Below, piece by piece: positions 8,053-15,206 of a stretch of 25,018 nucleotides of DNA. The notes beneath the pieces are model-generated. The model made no database searches, was not told where the DNA came from, and saw nothing but the letters and a program-made list of their open reading frames with translations. Both the position numbers and the translations under genes were made by a program. Source of the stretch: JAYZVT01 sp050248375 (GTDB lineage Bacteria; Pseudomonadota; Alphaproteobacteria; Rhizobiales; Methyloligellaceae); the NCBI GenBank assembly GCA_050248375.1, contig JBFWSL010000019.1, forward strand, positions 1 through 25,018, read 5' to 3'. How positions within the stretch are numbered: position 1 is the first letter of the stretch; each line of letters starts with the position of its first letter.

Positions 8053-8752
8053 GCGCCGGCCTGAGCGCCATCTGGCTGCGGGGGCCGAAGGCCGCGTCGA
8101 AGGAGTCCCGCAGCGCCATGTCCACCTCGGCCATGCCGGCGAGGTGTCCGAGCGCGGCCAGGCTGGTCACGCCCTGGTCGGAGATGCCGCAGGGAACGAT
8201 GCCCGAGAAATGCTCCAGCTCCGGATCGACGTTCAGGCTGATGCCGTGGAAGGTGACCCAGCGCCGGACGCGGACACCCACGGCGGCGATCTTGTCCTCC
8301 CGGCCGGGGCCAAGCTCGGGCCGGGGCACCCAGATGCCGACGCGGTCCGTCCGGCAGAAACCGCGCACGTTGAACCGGTCCAGCGTCAGGATGATCCAGT
8401 CCTGCAGGGCGTTGACATAGGCCCGCACGTCCTGCCTGCGGCGCTTCAGGTCGAGCAGCACATAGGCCACCCGCTGGCCGGGCCCGTGATAGGTGTACTG
8501 GCCTCCCCGGCCGCTCGGATGGACCGGGAAGCGGGCCGAATCTATGAGGTCTGCCGGGTCGGCGCTGGTGCCGGCGGTATAGAGCGGGGGATGCTCCAGC
8601 AGCCACACGCATTCCTCCGCGGTCCCCTCCGCGATAGCCGCGGCGCGGGCCTCCATCCAGGCCACGGCCTCCAGGTAGCCGATTGGCTTGTCGCTGACAC
8701 GCCATTCGGGTCCGGCGGCGGATTTCTGCGGTTTCGCGAGGGTCTTTACCAT
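8036..8752 (-). CDS. lipB: Octanoyl-[ACP]:protein N-octanoyltransferase LipB
   Basis: A 238-residue enzyme that transfers the octanoyl group from acyl carrier protein to lipoyl domains, the first step of lipoate synthesis. Family motifs are clear: RGGQYTYHGPGQRVAYVLLDL (from R82), the catalytic Lys154 in EDKIAAVGVRVRRWVTFHG, and the acyl-accepting Cys188 in IVPCGISDQGVTSL. The ATG at 8752 gives the usual length. The open frame continues upstream but there it overlaps fliN antisense and lacks similarity. The gene is divergent from fliN (97 nt gap) and convergent with acyP. Lipoylated proteins include branched-chain keto-acid dehydrogenase, which fits the catabolic context. Confidence 0.94.
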   Translation of the reverse strand: MVKTLAKPQKSAAGPEWRVSDKPIGYLEAVAWMEARAAAIAEGTAEECVWLLEHPPLYTAGTSADPADLIDSARFPVHPSGRGGQYTYHGPGQRVAYVLLDLKRRRQDVRAYVNALQDWIILTLDRFNVRGFCRTDRVGIWVPRPELGPGREDKIAAVGVRVRRWVTFHGISLNVDPELEHFSGIVPCGISDQGVTSLAALGHLAGMAEVDMALRDSFDAAFGPRSQMALRPALTPSA

Positions 8753-8849
8753 CCGGTAACCATAATCGGCGGACAATCCGGCGAAAGAGGGCGGCTGCCG
8801 GAATATCGAATCCGCATCCGGCGGCAGGGGGCGCAGTTTGGGACCAGTG

Positions 8850-9092
8850 ATGGAATCAATCAATTCCGTACCCATCGAATTGACCGTGGTTCTGGGCAAC
8901 TCCGTGATGCCCGTCCACCAGCTTCTCAAGATGGGCCGCGGCGCCGTCATCGAGCTCGATACGGGCGAGAATGACGAGGTGCAGATCATGGCCAACAACG
9001 TCTGCATCGCGCGCGGGCAGGTGGTCGCCAAGGGCGACAGGATCGCCATTTCCATAACTGCCCTGCAAAAGGGCCTCGAGCACGCCGAATAG
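8850..9092 (+). CDS. fliN: Flagellar motor switch protein FliN (short, C-terminal domain form)
   Basis: An 80-residue protein consisting essentially of the SpoA/FliN C-ring domain: VPIELTVVLGNSVMPVHQLLKMGRGAVIELD, then DEVQIMANNVCIARGQVVAKGDRIAISIT. FliN forms the base of the flagellar switch complex, binding FliM and FliH. It lacks the acidic N-terminal extension of enterobacterial FliN, as is common for short alphaproteobacterial forms. The ATG at 8850 was chosen; a GTG directly upstream is possible. No other flagellar gene lies in the window, so it is a detached fliN. A strong terminator follows at 9166-9193. Confidence 0.88.
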   Translation: MESINSVPIELTVVLGNSVMPVHQLLKMGRGAVIELDTGENDEVQIMANNVCIARGQVVAKGDRIAISITALQKGLEHAE

Positions 9093-9131
9093 GCTCTTCC
9101 GGCACGTCCCTCCCGGCGGCTTCGGCCGCGC

Positions 9132-9160
9132 TTGCTCCCGGCAGTCGGGTTTGCTAAAGG
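9132..9160 (+). promoter_or_regulatory. Candidate sigma70-type promoter ahead of tRNA-Leu
   Basis: TTGCTC (9132-9137), a 17-nt spacer and TAAAGG (9155-9160) preceded by TG form a weak extended -10 promoter. It is the best candidate near the tRNA, but transcription from it would begin at the terminator-like hairpin. Inferred from consensus only. Confidence 0.28.
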
Positions 9161-9165
9161 GGGGC

Positions 9166-9193
9166 GCTGCCGCTTCCGGCAGCATCATTTTTT
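9166..9193 (+). terminator. Rho-independent terminator after fliN
   Basis: A perfect 7-bp GC-rich stem (GCTGCCG / CGGCAGC) with a CTTC loop is followed by ATCATTTTTT. It ends two bases before the tRNA-Leu 5' end. Confidence 0.75.
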
Positions 9194-9195
9194 CC

Positions 9196-9281
9196 GCGGT
9201 CGTGGCGGAACTGGTAGACGCGCAGCGTTGAGGGCGCTGTGGGCTTAGCCCGTGGAGGTTCGATTCCTCTCGACCGCACCA
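9196..9281 (+). tRNA. tRNA-Leu (anticodon GAG)
   Basis: A complete class II tRNA of 86 nt including an encoded CCA. The acceptor stem is GCGGTCG / CGACCGC. The anticodon stem-loop is CAGCG-TTGAGGG-CGCTG with anticodon GAG, reading CUC/CUU leucine codons. A long variable arm (GGGC TTA GCCC) and the T loop TTCGATT with its stem are present. The discriminator base is A, as expected for leucine. Confidence 0.96.
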
Positions 9282-9434
9282 TTTCCTGAAAAAGTCGTAC
9301 TGCGTACCCCTTTGAGCTGATTTCCTGTCGTAACGCCGTCCAGCTACGAATGGACTGGCGGATACACGGGAACCGGGCTTTATTCGGGGCGGCGGCGGCC
9401 GATGGGTGTCCGTTGCCGGGGAGCTTGCCGCGAC

Positions 9435-10811
9435 ATGGCCGAGGCGCTGGAACACAATGTGCGCGACGAGGAGGGCAGCCTTCGCCCCGAATTCGTGCAC
9501 CAGGTCGAGGCGGCTATCGAGGCGGGCGACACCAGGCGCCTGCGAGCGCTCGCCCATGACCAGTGGGAAGCCGACCTCGCCGACCTGATCGAATTGCTGA
9601 AGCCGGACCAGCGCACCCGGCTGATCGCCGCGCTGGGCAAGGAATTCCCCTCCGCCGTTCTCTCGGAGCTGAACGAGCAGGTTCGCGACGAAATCCTGGA
9701 AGAGATGCCCAACGCCCAAGTGGCGAGGGTCGTCCAGGACCTGGACTCCGACGACGCGGTTTACCTGCTGGAGAACATGGAGGCCCAGGACCAGAAGGAG
9801 GTCCTGGAGAAGCTGCCTGACGACGAGCGCGAGGCGATCCAGCGTTCGCTGGAGTATCCCGAGGATTCCGCCGGCCGTCTCATGCAAACGGAGTTCATCG
9901 CCGTACCTCCGTTCTGGTCAGTGGGTCAGACCATCGACCATATGCGGGAGGATGAGAACCTGCCCGACAAGTTCTCCGAAATCTTCGTCATCGATCCCGC
10001 TTTCCATATTGTGGGTACGGTTCCGCTCGACAGGCTGCTGCGCTCCAAGCGTCCTGTCCTGGTCGAGGACATCGTCAATACCGATATCCACCCGGTCAAG
10101 GTCACCGAGGACCAGGAGGAGATCGCCCGCAGCTTCGAGCTGTATGATCTCATCTCCGCGCCGGTGGTGGATGAAAATCACCGCATGGTGGGCGTCATCA
10201 CGGTCGACGACGTGGTCGAGGTCATTCAGGAAGAGGCGCAGGAGGATATTCTCCGCCTCGGCGGTGTCGGCGACGAGGCCATTTCCGATACGGTGTGGAC
10301 CGCGGCCCGCAGCCGCTTCACCTGGCTCCTGATCAACGTCGGCACGGCGGGCCTCGCGGCCTTCGTCATCAGCTTCTTCGACGCCACCATCGAGCAGCTC
10401 GTGGCGCTGGCCATCCTGATGCCGGTGGTCGCCTCGCTGGGGGGCAATGCCGGCATCCAGACCATGACCGTTGCCGTGCGCGCATTGGCGACTAGGGATC
10501 TGAGCCGCGTCAACGCCATGCGCGTTGTGGCCCGCGAGGCGGGGGTCGGCCTGCTCAACGGGCTGGTTTTCGCCTCGCTCGTGGGCACCATCGCCTTCTT
10601 CGTTTTCGGCAGCGGCCCGCTCGGGCTGGTGCTGGCGTCGGCCATGATCATCAATTTCCTCGTCGCGGCCCTGGCCGGCATCCTGATCCCCCTGACACTC
10701 GATGCCCTGGGCGCCGACCCGGCGGTCGCCTCCACCGTGTTCCTGACGACGGTCACGGACGTGGTCGGATTCTTCGCTTTCCTCGGCCTCGCCGCGCTCT
10801 GGCTGGTGTAG
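9435..10811 (+). CDS. mgtE: Magnesium transporter MgtE
   Basis: A 458-residue inner-membrane Mg2+ channel. The order of domains is a helical MgtE N-domain of repeated acidic helices (about 25-140), tandem CBS domains (about 150-270; VDENHRMVGVITVDDVVEVIQEE), then a C-terminal membrane region with five predicted helices. The pore signature PVVASLGGNAGIQT falls near residue 336. Family knowledge: cytosolic Mg2+ bound between the N and CBS domains closes the channel. The ATG at 9435 is preferred. An in-frame GTG at 9402 would add eleven residues of no recognisable similarity. No Mg2+-sensing leader is evident upstream. Confidence 0.93.
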   Translation: MAEALEHNVRDEEGSLRPEFVHQVEAAIEAGDTRRLRALAHDQWEADLADLIELLKPDQRTRLIAALGKEFPSAVLSELNEQVRDEILEEMPNAQVARVVQDLDSDDAVYLLENMEAQDQKEVLEKLPDDEREAIQRSLEYPEDSAGRLMQTEFIAVPPFWSVGQTIDHMREDENLPDKFSEIFVIDPAFHIVGTVPLDRLLRSKRPVLVEDIVNTDIHPVKVTEDQEEIARSFELYDLISAPVVDENHRMVGVITVDDVVEVIQEEAQEDILRLGGVGDEAISDTVWTAARSRFTWLLINVGTAGLAAFVISFFDATIEQLVALAILMPVVASLGGNAGIQTMTVAVRALATRDLSRVNAMRVVAREAGVGLLNGLVFASLVGTIAFFVFGSGPLGLVLASAMIINFLVAALAGILIPLTLDALGADPAVASTVFLTTVTDVVGFFAFLGLAALWLV

Positions 10812-10847
10812 CCAGATGCCGCCTATGCGGCCGCCGGGAGAGGCCGT

Positions 10848-12047
10848 ATGGTCATGTCAGGGAGGATATGGCCCGTGATTCCCAACGACTATCCCGCCCT
10901 TGATTTCGATCTCGGCGAGACCGCCGACATGCTGCGCGACCAGGTGCGCAGCTTCGCCGCCGATGCCATTGCGCCGCGCGCGGAGGAGATCGACCGCACC
11001 AACACCTTTCCCCGCGACCTGTGGCCGGCGATGGGCGCTCTTGGCCTGCACGGCATCACGGTGGAGGAGGAGTTCGGCGGCTCCGGTCTCGGCTATCTGG
11101 AGCATTGCGTGGCCATGGAGGAGGTGAGCCGGGCCTCGGCCTCCGTGGGCCTCTCCTACGGCGCCCACTCCAACCTGGCCGTCAACCAGATCCGCCGCTG
11201 CGGCACGCCGGAACAGAAAAAACGCTACCTGCCCAGGCTGATCACCGGCGAGCATGTGGGCGCGCTCGCCATGTCCGAGCCCGGCTCCGGCTCGGATGTC
11301 GTCTCCATGCGGCTGAAGGCGGAAAAGAAGGACGGCCGCTTCGTTCTCAACGGCAGCAAGATGTGGATCACCAACGGCCCGGAGGCCGAGACGCTGGTGG
11401 TCTACGCCAGGACCGATCCCGACGCGGGGCCGAAGGGCATCACCGCCTTCATCGTCGAAAAGGGTTTCAGGGGCTTCTCCACCGCCCAGAAGCTGGACAA
11501 GCTCGGCATGCGCGGCTCCGATACCTGCGAGCTGGTCTTCCGGGACTGCGAGGTGCCGGAAGAGAACGTGCTCGGCAAGGTCAACGGCGGCGTGTCGGTG
11601 CTGATGTCCGGCCTCGACTACGAGCGCGCCGTTCTGGCCGCCGGGCCGCTCGGCATCATGCAGGCCTGCATGGACGTGGTGGTCCCCTACGTCCATGAAC
11701 GCAAGCAGTTCGGCAAGCCGATCGGCACCTTCCAGCTCATGCAGGGCAAGATCGCCGACATGTACACCACCATGAACGCGGCCCGCGCCTATGTGTACGC
11801 TGTGGCGAAGGCCTGCGACCGGGGCCTGACCGCGCGCAAGGACGCCGCCGGGGCCATCCTGTTCGCGGCCGAGAAGGCCACCTGGATGGCGCTGGAGGCG
11901 ATCCAGTGCCTCGGCGGCAACGGCTACATCAACGACTATCCGACCGGCCGGCTGCTGCGCGACGCCAAGCTCTACGAGATCGGCGCCGGCACGTCGGAGA
12001 TCCGCCGCATGCTGATCGGCCGCGAACTGTTCGAGGAAACGGCCTGA
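10848..12047 (+). CDS. ivd: Isovaleryl-CoA dehydrogenase
   Basis: An FAD-dependent acyl-CoA dehydrogenase of 399 residues that oxidises isovaleryl-CoA to 3-methylcrotonyl-CoA in leucine catabolism, passing electrons to ETF. Diagnostic segments are LSYGAHSNLAVNQI (about 102-115), AMSEPGSGSDVVSM, WITNGPEAETLVVYA, and LDYERAVLAAGPLGIMQA. The last contains a Glu259 placed like the unusual catalytic base of IVD. The C-terminus has QCLGGNGYINDYPTGRLLRDAKLYEIGAGTSEIRR. A GTG at 10875 with GGAGG nine nt upstream gives MIPNDYP and is a serious alternative start. mccB, the next pathway step but one activity, lies 9 kb away. Confidence 0.92.
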   Translation: MVMSGRIWPVIPNDYPALDFDLGETADMLRDQVRSFAADAIAPRAEEIDRTNTFPRDLWPAMGALGLHGITVEEEFGGSGLGYLEHCVAMEEVSRASASVGLSYGAHSNLAVNQIRRCGTPEQKKRYLPRLITGEHVGALAMSEPGSGSDVVSMRLKAEKKDGRFVLNGSKMWITNGPEAETLVVYARTDPDAGPKGITAFIVEKGFRGFSTAQKLDKLGMRGSDTCELVFRDCEVPEENVLGKVNGGVSVLMSGLDYERAVLAAGPLGIMQACMDVVVPYVHERKQFGKPIGTFQLMQGKIADMYTTMNAARAYVYAVAKACDRGLTARKDAAGAILFAAEKATWMALEAIQCLGGNGYINDYPTGRLLRDAKLYEIGAGTSEIRRMLIGRELFEETA

Positions 12048-12067
12048 TCGCAGGCCCGGGAGTATCC

Positions 12068-12445
12068 ATGCTCGGTTACAAGGAAGACGACAGGCTCGGC
12101 ATCATAGAGATCACGGTGAGCGGACGCGTCACCGCCAAGGAGTTCGAGGCGGTGGCCGGGCGCATCGAGGCGGCCATCGCCCGGCACGGCAAGGTGCGGG
12201 TGCTGGAACGCATCGAGGACTTCAAGGGCATGGAGGCGCGCGCCTTCTGGGAGGACCTGGTGTTCTCCCTGCGGCACCTGAACGACTTCAGCCGCTGCGC
12301 CGTGGTCAGCGACAAGCAGTGGTCCACCATCTGGTCAGAACTGGTTGGCCCCCTCATGCGTTGCGAAGTCGAGCATTTCAGCCTCGGCGAAATGGAGGCC
12401 GCGCGGGCCTGGCTGGCCTGGCCCGAAGGCGCCGCCGACGTCTAG
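12068..12445 (+). CDS. SpoIIAA-like (STAS-related) protein, paralogue 1
   Basis: A 125-residue cytoplasmic protein of the SpoIIAA-like (DUF3478) family with a STAS-like alpha/beta fold. It has an opening YKEDDRLGIIEITVSGRVT strand pair, the VRVLERIEDFKGMEARAFWEDL core, and RCAVVSDKQWSTIW. The role of these stand-alone proteins is not established. It begins 20 nt after ivd and so is probably on the same transcript. By direct comparison about half its residues (57 of about 116) match the protein at 13344-13727. No obvious phosphorylatable serine of the canonical anti-anti-sigma DSSG type is present. Confidence 0.85.
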   Translation: MLGYKEDDRLGIIEITVSGRVTAKEFEAVAGRIEAAIARHGKVRVLERIEDFKGMEARAFWEDLVFSLRHLNDFSRCAVVSDKQWSTIWSELVGPLMRCEVEHFSLGEMEAARAWLAWPEGAADV

Positions 12446-12455
12446 GGCGGACCGC

Positions 12456-12480
12456 GGAACTCCCGGCTTTTTTCGGAGTT
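12456..12480 (+). promoter_or_regulatory. Possible ECF (EcfG-type) promoter upstream of flavodoxin gene
   Basis: GGAAC (12456-12460), 17 nt, then GTT (12478-12480), ending 54 nt before the ATG at 12534. The consensus for alphaproteobacterial general-stress sigma EcfG is GGAAC-N16-17-CGTT. The C before GTT is not matched here. The same stretch can pair as a weak 6-bp stem (AACTCC / GGAGTT), so this is tentative. Confidence 0.3.
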
Positions 12481-12533
12481 GGTTTGACAGCGCCGCCAGG
12501 AGCGCCGGAAGCTTTTTGAACCAGTGGAGAGTT

Positions 12534-13262
12534 ATGGCGAGGCAAAGCCAGGGCGCGAAGTCCGGTTTCGCGGACCTGAAGGCACTGTACCTGAATTGTA
12601 CGCTCAAGAAGTCACCCGAGATGTCCCACACGGAGGGGTTGATCGGCATTTCGCGTGGCATCATGGAAGCCAACGGCGTGAGCACGGAACTGCACCGGCC
12701 GGTTGATTTCGCGGTCGCCGACGGCATCTATCCCGACATGACCGAGCACGGCTGGGAGCGGGACGAATGGCCGGCATTGCAGGAAAAGGTGATGAGTGCC
12801 GATATCCTCGTGATCGGCACGCCTATCTGGCTTGGCGACAAGTCCTCGGTCTGCACTCGCGTCATCGAGCGCCTCTACGCTCATTCCGCGGAACTCAACG
12901 AGGCCGGGCAATATGCCTATTACGGCCGCGTCGGCGGCTGCGTCGTTACCGGCAATGAAGACGGCATCAAGCATTGCGGGATGAACATCCTCTATTCGCT
13001 CCAGCATCTCGGGTTCGTCATCCCGCCCCAGGCGGATACCGGCTGGGTCGGCGAGGCGGGGCCAGGCAAGTCCTATCGCGAGGAAGGTTCGGGCGGGCCG
13101 GAGAACGATTTCACCCAGCGCACCGCAACGTTCATGACGTGGAACCTGATGCATATGGCGCGCATGCTGAAGGACGCGGGCGGCATTCCGGCTCACGGAA
13201 ATCAGCAGGCGAAGTGGGACGAGGGTTGCCGCTTCGACAATCCCAACCCGCGTTATCAATAA
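12534..13262 (+). CDS. Flavodoxin-fold NADPH-dependent FMN reductase family protein
   Basis: A 242-residue protein of the FMN_red/flavodoxin superfamily. The FMN phosphate loop follows the first strand as LYLNCTLKKSPEMSHTEGL (about residues 18-36). The second flavin loop is ADILVIGTPIWLGDKSSVCTRVIERL (about 88-113). The third is GGCVVTGNEDGIKHCGMNILYSLQHLGF. An aromatic C-terminal extension beyond the minimal fold (about 180-242) is typical of longer members of unknown substrate. GGAGA lies just before the ATG at 12534. The gene sits between two SpoIIAA-like paralogues, a pairing that suggests a shared stress- or redox-related role (inference). Confidence 0.85.
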   Translation: MARQSQGAKSGFADLKALYLNCTLKKSPEMSHTEGLIGISRGIMEANGVSTELHRPVDFAVADGIYPDMTEHGWERDEWPALQEKVMSADILVIGTPIWLGDKSSVCTRVIERLYAHSAELNEAGQYAYYGRVGGCVVTGNEDGIKHCGMNILYSLQHLGFVIPPQADTGWVGEAGPGKSYREEGSGGPENDFTQRTATFMTWNLMHMARMLKDAGGIPAHGNQQAKWDEGCRFDNPNPRYQ

Positions 13263-13270
13263 GCCGCGTC

Positions 13271-13295
13271 GGAACCATTTTTCCTCCTCCCGGTT
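13271..13295 (+). promoter_or_regulatory. Possible ECF (EcfG-type) promoter upstream of second SpoIIAA-like gene
   Basis: GGAAC (13271-13275), 17 nt, then GTT (13293-13295), ending 49 nt before the ATG at 13344. The geometry is the same as in the motif before the flavodoxin gene. It overlaps the left arm of a 9-bp stem (13289-13297 with 13307-13315), so structure rather than sigma binding could explain part of it. Confidence 0.3.
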
Positions 13296-13343
13296 GTCGG
13301 GGCGTCACAACCGGGCCGCCTCGGGCGGCGGGAGTAAGGAGAA

Positions 13344-13727
13344 ATGATCGACTACAAGGAAGACGATTCAAGCCAGACCGTCGAACTGACCGTGGAAGGG
13401 CAGGTGACGACGGGCGATTTCGACGCCATGGCCCAGAGGCTGGAATCCTTCGTGAAGAGGCATGGCAGTATCCGGATGCTGGAAGTCATCAAGGACTTCC
13501 GCGGCATCGAGCCGACCCTGTTCTGGCGGGACATGAGCTTTGCCTTCCGTCACATGCGCAGTTTCAGCCGCGTCGCGGTGGTCACGGACACAACCTGGAT
13601 CAAGCTGTGGACCACGATGGTCGCGCCGTTCATGGCCTGCGAGATCGAACAGTTCGGCCTTGACGAGATCGACAAGGCCCGCGCTTGGCTGCGGGACAAG
13701 GACGCACAGCAGAAAAAAGCCGCCTGA
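13344..13727 (+). CDS. SpoIIAA-like (STAS-related) protein, paralogue 2
   Basis: A 127-residue SpoIIAA-like protein. The shared pattern with the protein at 12068-12445 includes the YKEDD start, RHG followed by LE.I.DF.G.E...FW.D, FSR.AVV.D..W, and the ARAWL end. Roughly half the residues are identical. A strong TAAGGAG site precedes the ATG. The C-terminus is lysine-rich (KDAQQKKAA) and lacks the acidic tail of its paralogue. The biochemical role is unknown. Position after the flavodoxin gene suggests that duplication of a single SpoIIAA-like gene bracketed it. Confidence 0.86.
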   Translation: MIDYKEDDSSQTVELTVEGQVTTGDFDAMAQRLESFVKRHGSIRMLEVIKDFRGIEPTLFWRDMSFAFRHMRSFSRVAVVTDTTWIKLWTTMVAPFMACEIEQFGLDEIDKARAWLRDKDAQQKKAA

Positions 13728-13776
13728 CCGCACCTTGCCGCCTGGAAACCCGCTGTTTTCTGGGGCATGGGCCACT

Positions 13777-13804
13777 TTGCACTTCGGCGCCGATTTGTTA
13801 GAAA
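13777..13804 (+). promoter_or_regulatory. Candidate sigma70-type promoter for the PEP mutase-like gene
   Basis: TTGCAC (13777-13782), a 16-nt spacer and TAGAAA (13799-13804) lie in the 188-nt gap before the gene starting at 13916. This is a plausible but weak consensus match. Confidence 0.25.
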
Positions 13805-13915
13805 TATACCCGGTGGCCGCCATCGGGGGTACGAGGGGGGTCGCTGCGAGTCCATCGAAGGGCTGGCGCGTTCGCGGTATGTAAAATCGTGCTGCGTGCC
13901 CATCGGTAGTTAGTA

Positions 13916-14776
13916 ATGAGTCAGGATTCTGCACGCAGCCTGCGCAAGTGGCTGGCCCGTGGCGAGACATTCGTCCTCCCGGAAGTCTGGGACGTTGCCT
14001 CGGCCCGGGTGATGGTGGATGCCGGCTTCAAGGCCGTCGGCACTTCCGCCGCTTCCATTGCATGGGCGCAGGGCTATCTGCCCCATGAGCACATCAAGCT
14101 CGAGGAATTGCTGACCATAGCCGCGCGCATCGCGCGCGGGTCATCGGTGCCGGTCAATGCCGACATCAATGGCGGGCTTGCCGGCGATCCGGCCAAGGTC
14201 CGCAAGGCCGTTCTGGCCGCGTGCGCGGCCGGCTGCGCCGGTGTCACCTTCGGCGACGGCTACCGCAACGGCTCCCAGGGCATCCTGCCGGCCGGACAGG
14301 TGGTCGCCTGTATCGAGGCGGCACGCGAGGCTTCGGCTGCTTCCGGCACCCGTATCGCCATCACCGTGCGCACCGACGTCTATCTGCTGGCGCCTGAAGG
14401 GGGATCCCCCTTCGAAGCCGCGCTGGAGCGCTCCTATCGCTATTTCGAGGCGGGCGCGGATTGCCTGCTCGTGACAGGCGTTCAGCATCCCCGCGTATTG
14501 AGCCAGCTCGTGGCGGCCGCCGACGGCCCGGTGGCCGTGGCGCTCGCCAGTCCGACGCCGCCGCCGCTCAGCGATTTTATCGAGGCCGGGGTTGCCTGCG
14601 TGACGCTGGGGTCGAGCCTGATGCGCGGCGTGCTGGGCAACCTGCGCCACCGTTCGCAGGACCTGGCGGCCTTCGGGGATTTCTCCGGCCTTCAGAAGGG
14701 CGTGATTTCGCCCGAGGAGATGGAAGAGCTGCTGGCCGCGCGGCCCGGTGGAGACCGGACCGCCGAAACCGCCTAG
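13916..14776 (+). CDS. Isocitrate lyase/PEP mutase family protein with altered metal-site residues
   Basis: A 286-residue TIM-barrel protein of the isocitrate lyase/PEP mutase superfamily, whose members cleave or form C-C or P-C bonds of oxaloacetate- or methylisocitrate-like substrates using Mg2+. The fold is clear from FVLPEVWDVASARVMVDAGFKAVGTSAASIAWAQG (about 19-53), PVNADINGGLAGD (79-91) and ITVRTDVYL. However, the usual D-x-E pair reads D83-I-N85, and the next acidic ligand segment (normally ...EDG) reads FGDG with Gly113. Only some expected metal ligands remain, so activity or substrate may differ. The propionate pathway context makes a methylisocitrate-lyase-like role tempting but unsupported. 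Confidence 0.75.
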   Translation: MSQDSARSLRKWLARGETFVLPEVWDVASARVMVDAGFKAVGTSAASIAWAQGYLPHEHIKLEELLTIAARIARGSSVPVNADINGGLAGDPAKVRKAVLAACAAGCAGVTFGDGYRNGSQGILPAGQVVACIEAAREASAASGTRIAITVRTDVYLLAPEGGSPFEAALERSYRYFEAGADCLLVTGVQHPRVLSQLVAAADGPVAVALASPTPPPLSDFIEAGVACVTLGSSLMRGVLGNLRHRSQDLAAFGDFSGLQKGVISPEEMEELLAARPGGDRTAETA

Positions 14777-14838
14777 CGCATCATCCGGCCAGGTGGAATC
14801 GCTTGGCCGGTAAGATGATGCTCCAGATCAATAGCTTG

Positions 14839-14885
14839 AGCATGATCCTGTCGGAAAAGTGGTATCCACTTTTCCGGATCATGCT
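14839..14885. repeat. Alphaproteobacterial intergenic palindrome
   Basis: An inverted repeat: AGCATGATCC-(TGTC)-GGAAAAGTGG on the left pairs with CCACTTTTCCGGATCATGCT on the right, with a 3-nt loop and one bulge. The flanking bases from about 14777 (GCGCATCATC..., AAGATGATGCTC) belong to the same widespread repeat type seen between genes in Rhizobiales and relatives. It may act as a bidirectional transcript end between the two convergent genes. Confidence 0.75.
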
Positions 14886-15191
14886 TTAGCTCTGTTGCTC
14901 GGCGGCGTCCTCTGAGACCGGCCTGCGGAAGTTGCGAAGCCGCTCGAACTGACTGTCCAGCTTGTTCATGAAGTCGGTCTCGGAGACCCGGACCACCCTG
15001 CGCGTCGCCATGTTGCGGAAGCGCTGGCGCAGCAGCTCGAGCTGCCCCTTGGTGGTGATCTGGAACTTGAATACCTGCTTCACCGCCAGCCCGTGATTCA
15101 CGAACTTCTCGGCATGCTGGTTGGGAATGTCCACGATAGTCACGGGGCTCTGGGCGAGTTTCTTGAGGGACTCGCGCTCGGCCGGAGTCAT
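14886..15191 (-). CDS. Hypothetical protein, small and helical
   Basis: No family was recognised. It is about 101 residues from the ATG at 15191 (MTPAERESLKKLAQ); a GTG at 15206 would add five residues. Composition is mixed basic/helical. It has a central VFKFQITTKGQLELLRQRFRNMATRRVVRV stretch that could form a helix-strand unit, and an acidic-glutamine tail (SEDAAEQQS). There is no signal peptide or membrane segment. No good Shine-Dalgarno is seen at either start. The gene ends within the palindromic repeat and runs toward the PEP mutase-like gene. Coding is supported by absence of stops and codon bias rather than by homology. Confidence 0.6.
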   Translation of the reverse strand: MTPAERESLKKLAQSPVTIVDIPNQHAEKFVNHGLAVKQVFKFQITTKGQLELLRQRFRNMATRRVVRVSETDFMNKLDSQFERLRNFRRPVSEDAAEQQS

Positions 15192-15206
15192 CAGGATAGG
15201 AGGCAC

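Noticed and set aside
9203..9230. GGAAC followed by CGTT inside the tRNA-Leu
   Set aside because: The spacing is 14 nt instead of 16-17 and both parts are conserved tRNA sequence, so it is not a sigma EcfG promoter.
9196..9281. tRNA-Leu as an integration site for a genomic island
   Set aside because: No integrase, no repeat of the tRNA 3' end downstream, and ordinary chromosomal genes (mgtE onward) follow.
14777..14886. Possible small RNA from the palindrome between convergent genes
   Set aside because: The sequence matches a widespread intergenic repeat type and has no promoter or T-run terminator of its own.
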